The translations under genes were made by a program, and so were the position numbers. DNA of 6,243 nucleotides. Origin: Gammaproteobacteria bacterium. GTDB lineage: Bacteria > Pseudomonadota > Gammaproteobacteria > Eutrophobiales > Eutrophobiaceae. Location of the stretch: NCBI GenBank assembly GCA_018676275.1, contig JABHFC010000414.1:1-6243 (forward strand). The letters are read 5' to 3'. The notes below the pieces were generated by a model. That model saw nothing but the letters and a program-made list of their open reading frames with translations. It was not told where the DNA came from and did not search any database. Positions within the stretch are counted from its first letter, which is position 1, and each line of letters opens with the position of its first letter. Shown here in pieces: positions 1 to 4,949 of this stretch.

Positions 1-117
1 AAGGGTGTAGACAGAGCTTTAGGTCTATTACGAGATGAAATATTACGAAATATGGCATTGATGGGTATCAAATCCATTGATGAGCTGGACAAGTCGTGTC
101 TACGACGAAACAATTAA
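1..117 (+). CDS. FMN-dependent alpha-hydroxy-acid oxidase/dehydrogenase, C-terminal end (partial)
   Basis: Only the last 38 codons are visible; the reading frame is open from base 1 and stops with TAA at 115-117. The peptide begins KGVDRALGLLRDEI and continues with RNMALMGIKSIDELD. This is the typical C-terminal helix pair of the FMN-dependent alpha-hydroxy-acid dehydrogenase family (L-lactate dehydrogenase LldD, glycolate oxidase, mandelate dehydrogenase). Known members oxidise a 2-hydroxy acid to a 2-oxo acid and pass electrons to quinone or oxygen. The FMN-binding and catalytic His/Arg residues lie outside the window, so the substrate cannot be assigned. The gene is followed after 63 bases by a transporter in the same direction, which may be co-transcribed. 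Confidence is good for the family and low for the substrate. Confidence 0.8.
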   Translation, partial: KGVDRALGLLRDEILRNMALMGIKSIDELDKSCLRRNN

Positions 118-180
118 CTGGATCAATATAGTCTAATCCATTGGTAATACTCTCACTGCTTCGGATGGGAAATATATAGT

Positions 181-1524
181 TTGACTAATAATTCAACGGA
201 ACAAAATTCGCCAGCGCTTGCGGGAATCCATGGCTTGCTGAGTAAGGCTATTCAAATCAATCCGCTGGAAATTAGAGCCTTTATCTGGTCTTTCCTGTAT
301 TTTTTCTCCTTATTATGCGGGTATTACATCATCAGGCCGGTGCGTGATGCATTGGGCATTACCGGTGGTGTGGAAAATCTTCAGTGGTTATTTACCGGCA
401 CTTTCATTGTCATGTTGGCAGCAATTCCTTTGTTTGGTTGGATTACGTCAAATTATCCCAGACGAAAATTTGTTCCCTATGTTTATTATTTTTTTATTTC
501 CAACCTGTTGTTATTTTTTATCCTGCTGAAACTGGATATAAACCAGGTCTATATTGCCAGGGCGTTTTTTATCTGGGCAAGTGTGTTTAATTTATTTGTT
601 GTATCAGTCTTCTGGAGTTTTATGGCTGATATATACAGCAACGAGCAGGCCAAAAGATTATTTCCGGTGATCGCTACCGGCGGTACAAGCGGTGCCATAA
701 TCGGACCTTTACTTACCGCGAGTCTGGTGACTACCGTTGGCACTGGTAACCTTCTTTTGTTATCAGTTGGTTTTCTGATCATTGCAACGATTTGTATTAG
801 AAAGCTTGGAAACTGGCAGGAAGAAACAGAAATTCCCAATGAGACTAAGAATAAGTCAGCAAGCGATGAGGTTATGGGCGGTGGCATATTCGATGGTGTT
901 AAACTTGTGCTAAGTTCACCCTACCTGTTGGCGATTTGCCTGTTTATGGTTTTTTTAACCACACTGGTGACCTTCCTGTATTTCCAGCAGGCCGAAATCG
1001 TTAGAGATAGTTTTGCCAGTCGCGAAGAACGAACTGCAGTTTTTGCCGTGATCGATTTTGTGGTGAATTCCCTTACATTAATATTACAACTATTTGTAAC
1101 CGGTCGATTACTAAAGAAACTGGGTACAGCCTGGACTCTGGCATTAATTCCAGTGTTATTGATGTTTGGTTTTCTGGCTCTGGGTCTATATCCCAGTCTG
1201 GCAGTGATAATAGTAATACAGGTGATTCGACGAGCCGGTAATTATGCGATTATGCGACCTGCACGAGAAGTGCTGTATGTTGTTTTAAACAAGGAAGAGA
1301 AGTACAAGGCAAAGAATTTTATTGATACTGTAATATATCGTGGTGGTGATGCGGTCAGCGCATGGGCATATGCAGGTTTGCAGGCAATTGGACTCGGTAT
1401 AACGGCAATCGCATTTATTGCCATACCAGTGACGGGTGTTTGGGTCATGATTGCCCTGTATCTTGGCAAACAACATCAACGATTGATTCAAACAAGAAAC
1501 AAAGTAGAGGAGGGAAGAACATGA
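181..1524 (+). CDS. MFS-type transporter related to the ATP/ADP (NTP/NDP) carrier family
   Basis: This encodes a 447-residue integral inner-membrane protein. I count about 12 hydrophobic segments, roughly at residues 33-52, 67-89, 97-117, 126-147, 164-184, 188-206, 246-268, 285-306, 317-336, 338-350, 388-405 and 408-429, with a charged cytoplasmic loop at 207-240 as in MFS proteins. The motif RPVRDALG (52-59), the glycine-rich ATGGTSGAIIGP stretch (165-176) and the block RPAREVLYVV...KYKAKNFIDTVIYRGGDA (359-391) match, from memory, bacterial MFS proteins related to the Tlc/AAA nucleotide carriers. Free-living bacteria carry such proteins with unknown substrates, so nucleotide exchange is not implied. 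The start is TTG at 181: the frame is closed by TAA at 145-147, there is no ATG or GTG before the first helix, and a purine-rich ggatggga (163-170) sits 10 bases upstream. The gene ends in a 4-base ATGA overlap with the aldo/keto reductase gene, suggesting translational coupling. Confidence 0.75.
   Translation: MTNNSTEQNSPALAGIHGLLSKAIQINPLEIRAFIWSFLYFFSLLCGYYIIRPVRDALGITGGVENLQWLFTGTFIVMLAAIPLFGWITSNYPRRKFVPYVYYFFISNLLLFFILLKLDINQVYIARAFFIWASVFNLFVVSVFWSFMADIYSNEQAKRLFPVIATGGTSGAIIGPLLTASLVTTVGTGNLLLLSVGFLIIATICIRKLGNWQEETEIPNETKNKSASDEVMGGGIFDGVKLVLSSPYLLAICLFMVFLTTLVTFLYFQQAEIVRDSFASREERTAVFAVIDFVVNSLTLILQLFVTGRLLKKLGTAWTLALIPVLLMFGFLALGLYPSLAVIIVIQVIRRAGNYAIMRPAREVLYVVLNKEEKYKAKNFIDTVIYRGGDAVSAWAYAGLQAIGLGITAIAFIAIPVTGVWVMIALYLGKQHQRLIQTRNKVEEGRT
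1508..1513 (+). promoter_or_regulatory. Strong Shine-Dalgarno for the aldo/keto reductase
   Basis: A perfect AGGAGG lies seven bases before the ATG at 1521, inside the last codons of the transporter gene. It decides the start of the aldo/keto reductase. The same frame is open further upstream (an ATG at 1362), but that extension overlaps the transporter and would bury the Tat-like signal inside the protein. Confidence 0.85.
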
Positions 1525-2459
1525 CTGATAAAACATTTTCAGAAAGACGTCGTAAGCTCATAAAGAGTGGCCTGGGCATGCTGGCTAGCATGATAGCTTT
1601 GCCCCAGTTAGCCATATCACAGACAAATAAAAACACCCTCATTAAAAAGGCCATCCCCTCGACGGGTGAATCAATTCCAGTGGTTGGTTTAGGCACTTCC
1701 CGAACCTTTGATGCGAGTCAACAAGTTGAACAGATAAAATTATTACCTGTGCTGGAAGCATTTTTTGCAAATGGCGGTAGCCTGATTGATTCCTCACCGA
1801 TGTATGGGGCGGCACAGGAAACTGTGGGTAGACTGCTGCAAAAATTGGATAAGCCTGAAACACTTTTTTCTGCAACCAAAGTCTGGATTGAAGGTAAACA
1901 GGCGGGTATTGACCAGATGCAACAGTCGATGGATTTGTGGGGTATTGATTCCTTTGATTTGATGCAGATTCATAATCTGAAAGACTGGCAGAGTCATCTG
2001 GAAACACTCAGGGAATGGAAGGAGCAGGGAAAAATCCGGTATATCGGTATTACAACATCACATAATCGTTTCCACGAAGAGCTGGTGGATATTATGAACA
2101 GGGAAAGTCTGGATTTCGTGCAATTCACTTATAATATTGATAATCGTACCTCAGAAAAAAGTTTACTACCGATAGCTTTTGACAAAGGTATTGCTGTACT
2201 TGTGAATAGACCCTTTCAAAGGGGAGATCTTTTCCGCAGAGTAAAAGGTAAAGAACTACCTGACTGGGCCGGGGAACTTGGCATCAATAGCTGGGGGCAG
2301 TATTTTCTGAAGTTTGCAGTATCACACCCAGCTGTTACATGTGCTATACCAGCGACTTCAAAAGTAAAGCATATGGTGGATAACATGCAAGCCGGTTATG
2401 GTGAGTTGCCTGACACCGCTACTCGTCAACGTATGATTAAGTATCTTCAGAAAATTTAG
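1521..2459 (+). CDS. Aldo/keto reductase with a predicted Tat signal peptide
   Basis: This is a 312-residue protein starting at ATG 1521, which overlaps the transporter stop (ATGA) and follows a perfect AGGAGG. The N terminus has a twin-arginine type signal: SERRRKLIK (7-15) followed by a hydrophobic stretch to about residue 30, with possible cleavage near AIS (31-33). The rest is an aldo/keto reductase barrel. All four classical catalytic residues are visible: Asp90 and Tyr95 in LIDSSPMYG, Lys120 in FSATK, and His151 in LMQIHNLKD. KIRYIGITTS (171-180) and the C-terminal IPATSKVKHMVDNM (276-289) match the conserved strand and the NAD(P)H-phosphate/adenine-binding segment. The family reduces aldehydes or ketones with NAD(P)H. 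Export as a folded, cofactor-loaded enzyme is inferred from the signal only, and the substrate is unknown. Coupling to the transporter and the hydroxy-acid oxidase suggests a shared carbonyl/hydroxy-acid role, which is speculative. Confidence 0.9.
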   Translation: MTDKTFSERRRKLIKSGLGMLASMIALPQLAISQTNKNTLIKKAIPSTGESIPVVGLGTSRTFDASQQVEQIKLLPVLEAFFANGGSLIDSSPMYGAAQETVGRLLQKLDKPETLFSATKVWIEGKQAGIDQMQQSMDLWGIDSFDLMQIHNLKDWQSHLETLREWKEQGKIRYIGITTSHNRFHEELVDIMNRESLDFVQFTYNIDNRTSEKSLLPIAFDKGIAVLVNRPFQRGDLFRRVKGKELPDWAGELGINSWGQYFLKFAVSHPAVTCAIPATSKVKHMVDNMQAGYGELPDTATRQRMIKYLQKI

Positions 2460-2493
2460 GGATATATAGAATAATATACTGGTAAATGGAAAT

Positions 2494-2733
2494 ATGAGTA
2501 AAAGACTGGAAATTGCAATGCGGCCGGATGTGCTTAAACGTTCACGACGTGTGGCATTACTTGTGGGGACAATATTAATTACTATTAATTACTTTGATCG
2601 AGTTTTAGCCGGAACCTTAGATACGATTGATTATTTCAAGATGGCAATGACATATTGCGTACCATTTTGTGTATCTACACATGCCTCTGTCAGTGCCATA
2701 ATGGAACAGCAAAAAGGCGAAAATAATGAATAG
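2494..2733 (+). CDS. nrtS: NrtS-type small nitrate/nitrite transporter
   Basis: This encodes a 79-residue protein with two hydrophobic segments, about 19-38 and 49-69. RRVALLVGTILITINYFDR (18-36) and MTYCVPFCVSTHASV (52-66) match the conserved pattern of NrtS proteins as I recall it: an RVALxVGTIL-like first helix followed by TYxVPxCVS in the second. NrtS was described in marine cyanobacteria as a small membrane nitrate/nitrite transporter, and similar proteins occur in many proteobacteria. It would act in the inner membrane, probably as an oligomer. The gene lies 34 bases after the aldo/keto reductase, has only a weak ribosome binding site (atgga at 2486-2490), and overlaps the tag gene by 8 bases. 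No nitrate or nitrite reductase gene is in view, so transport function rests on family resemblance alone. Confidence 0.75.
   Translation: MSKRLEIAMRPDVLKRSRRVALLVGTILITINYFDRVLAGTLDTIDYFKMAMTYCVPFCVSTHASVSAIMEQQKGENNE
2573..2592 (+). repeat. Perfect 10-bp tandem duplication inside nrtS
   Basis: The 10-mer tattaattac occurs twice back to back (2573-2582 and 2583-2592) within the first membrane helix of the NrtS gene. Because 10 is not a multiple of three, the copies are read in different frames and together encode ILITINY. The protein still matches its family across this point, so this is probably chance in AT-rich sequence and not a recent frameshifting duplication. Confidence 0.4.
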
Positions 2734-3298
2734 ATGCCAATGGGCAGGTACGGATCCACTCTACCATCGCTATCACGATAAAGAATGGGGTGTGCCGGTA
2801 CACAATGACAGGAAATTGTTTGAGTTTATTATTCTGGAAGGGGCACAGGCAGGCTTGAGTTGGATAACAGTGTTGAAAAAGCGAGCGGCTTATAAAGAAG
2901 CCTTCGATAATTTTGATTTTAATAAAGTTGCCAAATATAAAGAGACTAAGGTAAAGCAACTAATGAACAACGCTGGCATTATACGCAACCAGTTAAAAAT
3001 ACGATCGGCGATAAAAAATGCACAAGCCTTCATTAAGATAAGAGAAGAGTTTGGTACTTTCAATAAATACATTTGGCAATTTGTGGGTAATAAGCCAATT
3101 CAAAATAAATGGCGTAACATGAAGGAGCTTCCAGCAACCAGTGCTGTATCAGATGAATTGTCGAAAGATCTTAAGAAGCGTGGATTTAGTTTTGTCGGCT
3201 CGACAATAATATATGCACATATGCAGGCAACAGGGATGGTTAATGATCACACAATTGATTGTTTTCGCTACAAAGAAGTTAAAGCGCTGAGCAAATAA
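2726..3298 (+). CDS. tag: DNA-3-methyladenine glycosylase I
   Basis: This 190-residue cytoplasmic enzyme starts the base excision repair of alkylated DNA by cleaving 3-methyladenine from the sugar. The length matches E. coli Tag (187 residues). The key residues of E. coli Tag fall at the same numbers here: zinc ligands Cys4, His17, His175 and Cys179, and the base-binding pocket Tyr16, Glu38 and Trp46. Characteristic blocks are RCQWAGTDPLY (3-13), HDKEWGVPVHND (17-28), LEGAQAGLSWITVL (37-50), GFSFVGSTIIYAHMQATGMV (153-172) and NDHTIDCF (173-180). The start ATG at 2726 lies inside the end of nrtS (8-base ATGAATAG overlap) and is preceded by AAGGCGA (2714-2720), one mismatch from a good Shine-Dalgarno. 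The overlap suggests translational coupling to nrtS, although the two functions are unrelated. I am very confident of this call. Confidence 0.97.
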   Translation: MNRCQWAGTDPLYHRYHDKEWGVPVHNDRKLFEFIILEGAQAGLSWITVLKKRAAYKEAFDNFDFNKVAKYKETKVKQLMNNAGIIRNQLKIRSAIKNAQAFIKIREEFGTFNKYIWQFVGNKPIQNKWRNMKELPATSAVSDELSKDLKKRGFSFVGSTIIYAHMQATGMVNDHTIDCFRYKEVKALSK

Positions 3299-3330
3299 CC
3301 TGCTTCATTTTTAAATATAGTAGAATTGAT

Positions 3331-3543
3331 ATGCCGTACGTAAATATTAAAATCACCAACGAAGGTGTAAGCAAAGAACAAAAAGAACAGCTAATTAGTG
3401 GCGCCACCCAACTTCTGGTTGATGTGTTGGGTAAAAACCCGGCGACGACAGTGGTGGTCATAGATGAAGTAGAAACTGACAACTGGGGTGTAGGCGGCAA
3501 GCAGATCACCGGGTTGAGAAAACAAGATAAATTAGAAGATTGA
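3331..3543 (+). CDS. 4-oxalocrotonate tautomerase superfamily protein
   Basis: This is a 70-residue protein. The start codon is followed by a proline codon (MPYVNIKIT), so removal of Met would expose the N-terminal Pro1 that acts as the general base/acid in this superfamily. The order beta strand (2-9), EQKEQLISGATQLL helix (16-29), TTVVVIDEV strand (39-47) and NWGVGGKQIT turn (51-60) fits a single 4-OT unit, which normally assembles into hexamers. By hand alignment to Pseudomonas 4-oxalocrotonate tautomerase, Arg11 is replaced by a valine (EGVS for EGRS), Arg39 by a valine (TTVVV for TSVRV), and Phe50 by tryptophan (NWGVGG for HFGIGG). This places it in a widespread subgroup distinct from the classical enzyme, with unknown substrate. 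It sits 32 bases after tag and 3 bases before the next gene, and has no clear Shine-Dalgarno. Confidence 0.88.
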   Translation: MPYVNIKITNEGVSKEQKEQLISGATQLLVDVLGKNPATTVVVIDEVETDNWGVGGKQITGLRKQDKLED

Positions 3544-3546
3544 AAT

Positions 3547-4113
3547 ATGACTAAGCAAAGCATTTTAAACGAGAAAACCCTGACAATAGTTTCTGATTAT
3601 TTTGGTCGAAATGAATTACGTTCGATGACAATAAAAAAAGGTATGGGAATTACTAAAAATACGGAAATCAGTGACGTTGATCTTATTTTTATAAAAGATC
3701 AGGAAAATCAAGACCTGGATTATTCTGTGAAATTCAAATTGCAAACGGTCTGTGCAGACTTATTTCGCTATATCAAGGCAATCAATACCAGCCCTGGTTT
3801 TTCTGTCGAACTGGCAGATGGATCAGAAAATATTAAGGAAGATATTCTAAACGACAAGCTTATGGCTCTTATTGAAATAATTCGTGACAGGGTGAAAAGT
3901 GCACAAAAAGAACAAAAAGTACAAAGCATCTCTTTCGTTGGTAATACTTTTATTCTCAATAATTCAACAAAGTTCAAAGTGCTGAGTGATGATGGAGAGG
4001 GGCGATTGAACATAGAAATCCTGTCCAAAGATTTGCCTATGGATGCATTGTTGACTGCCAGTGGCTTACTGGATGGATTGTATCTTGGTTCAATAAAACT
4101 CGCGGAGTCTTGA
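3547..4113 (+). CDS. Hypothetical protein, 188 residues, soluble
   Basis: I do not recognise this family. The start ATG lies three bases after the tautomerase stop, with only a weak purine stretch (agaag, 3534-3538) upstream, so it is probably the last gene of the unit. The protein has no signal peptide or membrane segment and is rich in charged residues. It appears alternating alpha/beta: an N-terminal helix-like region with DYFGRNELRSMTIKKG (17-32), a strand-rich part with DVDLIFIK (43-50) and YSVKFKLQTV (59-68), two amphipathic helices (about 68-80 and 96-124), strands QSISFVGNTFIL (126-137) and KFKVLSD (142-148), and a hydrophobic C-terminal helix with LLTASGLLDGLYLGS (168-182). No catalytic motif stands out. 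Codon use resembles the neighbours, and the frame is open throughout with no competing frame, so it is likely a real gene. Confidence 0.75.
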   Translation: MTKQSILNEKTLTIVSDYFGRNELRSMTIKKGMGITKNTEISDVDLIFIKDQENQDLDYSVKFKLQTVCADLFRYIKAINTSPGFSVELADGSENIKEDILNDKLMALIEIIRDRVKSAQKEQKVQSISFVGNTFILNNSTKFKVLSDDGEGRLNIEILSKDLPMDALLTASGLLDGLYLGSIKLAES

Positions 4114-4141
4114 AAGAGCTAATTAAAAAACTTAAATATTA
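4114..4141. other. Short convergent intergenic gap, no clear terminator
   Basis: These 28 bases separate the stop codons of the rightward operon and the leftward GST gene. The sequence is AT-rich (aattaaaaaacttaaatatt) and has a short A-run that would read as a T-run on the minus strand, but I find no GC-rich stem before it on either strand. Transcripts from the two sides may therefore overlap at their 3' ends. Confidence 0.5.
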
Positions 4142-4843
4142 TTAATCCGAATAAAACTGGGTCTTCATTCGATTCACGAAAGCAACCAGGTTGTCGAAAG
4201 ATTTAGCAACTTCATTTAAATCGCACTTCATCTCCGGCACAATCATCTCTGCCAAAAACGCAAAGGCACATACATCCAATGTGGTCGGCTTATTGATCAG
4301 GAAATAGTCTTTTGTACCAAGATAATCGGATAATGCTTTAATGTCTTTGCTGGCAATGTCGAGGATATCCTCTTCACTATGGCGTCCAATACCGTGTTGA
4401 TAGAGTGATTTTCTGACGCCTTTCTGAGCAATAGCGGGAATAATCATTCTCAGTGGTAAGGGCATTTTTCCGAAAAACTCTTCTTTTACTGTCGGCCAGC
4501 CTGCACCTATCCAGCGGGAATGCACAATGCACCAGTAAAGATTTTCATCCAGCATTTTAATGAAAGCACGGGCGATAGCTTTTTGCTCAGCGTTTAGATC
4601 TTTATCCAGAATATCGCCATATTTTTCTTTGCAATGTTCAATAATAAAACTGGAATCGCCAATAGCTTTGCCGTCGTCTTCGATGTACGGCAATTTGTGC
4701 TTGGGGGATTTTCCAATGTAATTGGCACCGGATTTTGTCTCAAACTCAATGCCAGCTGCACGCATGTAACAATCTATTTTCAAACAGAATGGACTTGGAT
4801 CGGCGAGGCCCTGGAATGGACCAAAATTGTATAGAGTAATCAT
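4142..4843 (-). CDS. Glutathione S-transferase-fold protein, Fax/metaxin-like group
   Basis: This encodes a 233-residue cytoplasmic protein with a two-domain GST layout. The thioredoxin-like N domain shows ITLYNFGPF (2-10), DPSPFCLKIDCYMRAAGI (15-32), then HKLPYIEDDGKAIGDSSFII (49-68), which contains the cis-Pro (LPYI) and the DS pair that in GSTs contacts the gamma-glutamyl part of glutathione. The C domain is helical and carries NLYWCIVHSRWI (101-112) and the N-cap segment KPTTLDVCAFAFLAEM (185-200). DPSPFCLK together with the YW...RW block resembles the Fax (failed axon connections), cadmium-responsive CDR and metaxin branch, found in animals and many bacteria. Its biochemical role in bacteria is poorly known; detoxification is only a family guess. 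The start is ATG with AGGAG ten bases upstream (4854-4858). It lies 106 bases downstream of fhs on the same strand. Confidence 0.85.
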   Translation of the reverse strand: MITLYNFGPFQGLADPSPFCLKIDCYMRAAGIEFETKSGANYIGKSPKHKLPYIEDDGKAIGDSSFIIEHCKEKYGDILDKDLNAEQKAIARAFIKMLDENLYWCIVHSRWIGAGWPTVKEEFFGKMPLPLRMIIPAIAQKGVRKSLYQHGIGRHSEEDILDIASKDIKALSDYLGTKDYFLINKPTTLDVCAFAFLAEMIVPEMKCDLNEVAKSFDNLVAFVNRMKTQFYSD

Positions 4844-4855
4844 GAGGGTGAGACT

Positions 4856-4885
4856 CCTGTCGAAAATGGAAATAATACTGACAGG
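4856..4885 (-). promoter_or_regulatory. Inverted repeat overlapping the GST ribosome binding site
   Basis: cctgtc (4856-4861) and gacagg (4880-4885) are perfect 6-base complements separated by 18 AT-rich bases. In the minus-strand transcript the second arm (GACAGG) contains the AGG of the presumed AGGAG Shine-Dalgarno of the GST gene. A hairpin here could partly hide the ribosome binding site, but the stem is short and the loop long. An operator for a dimeric regulator is another possibility. A functional role is not shown. Confidence 0.3.
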
Positions 4886-4895
4886 TAAAGATACA

Positions 4896-4932
4896 CCGGG
4901 ACAAAGAAAAAGTCTTCTTCACTTTTCCCCGG
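4896..4932 (-). terminator. Possible weak hairpin downstream of fhs
   Basis: ccggg (4896-4900) pairs with cccgg (4928-4932), and an inner aaag (4903-4906) pairs with cttt (4922-4925) across a 2x2 internal loop. On the minus strand this lies 18 bases past the fhs stop codon. It could attenuate or end fhs transcription before the GST gene, or protect the 3' end. The bases following it on the minus strand (TGTATCTTTA) are not a proper U-tract, so an efficient intrinsic terminator is doubtful. Confidence 0.3.
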
Positions 4933-4949
4933 CATCTGGGCTATTGGTT

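Noticed and set aside
118..180. Possible promoter or terminator in the 63-base gap before the transporter
   Set aside because: Only weak 4-base complementary stretches (ccat/atgg, atcc/ggat) are present, with no T-run and no convincing -35/-10 pair.
549..887. Antisense open frame of 112 codons inside the transporter gene
   Set aside because: It has low-complexity composition, no family resemblance and complete overlap with a well-supported gene, so it is a shadow frame.
1362..1520. In-frame upstream extension of the aldo/keto reductase from an ATG at 1362
   Set aside because: It overlaps the transporter's last helices in another frame, encodes a non-conserved Cys/Trp-rich peptide, and would bury the Tat signal. 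The ATG at 1521 with AGGAGG is clearly better.
1642..2007. Antisense open frame of 121 codons inside the aldo/keto reductase gene
   Set aside because: It lies opposite conserved catalytic-domain codons and has no recognisable protein features.
2475..2480. tatact as a possible -10 promoter element before nrtS
   Set aside because: No -35 match lies at the right distance (the bases are aaattt), and transcription would begin almost at the start codon. The AT-rich 34-base gap explains the match.
3903..3919. Two copies of acaaaaag in the hypothetical gene
   Set aside because: They simply encode a Lys/Gln/Glu-rich helix (KSAQKEQKVQ). The copies are short and give no sign of a regulatory repeat.
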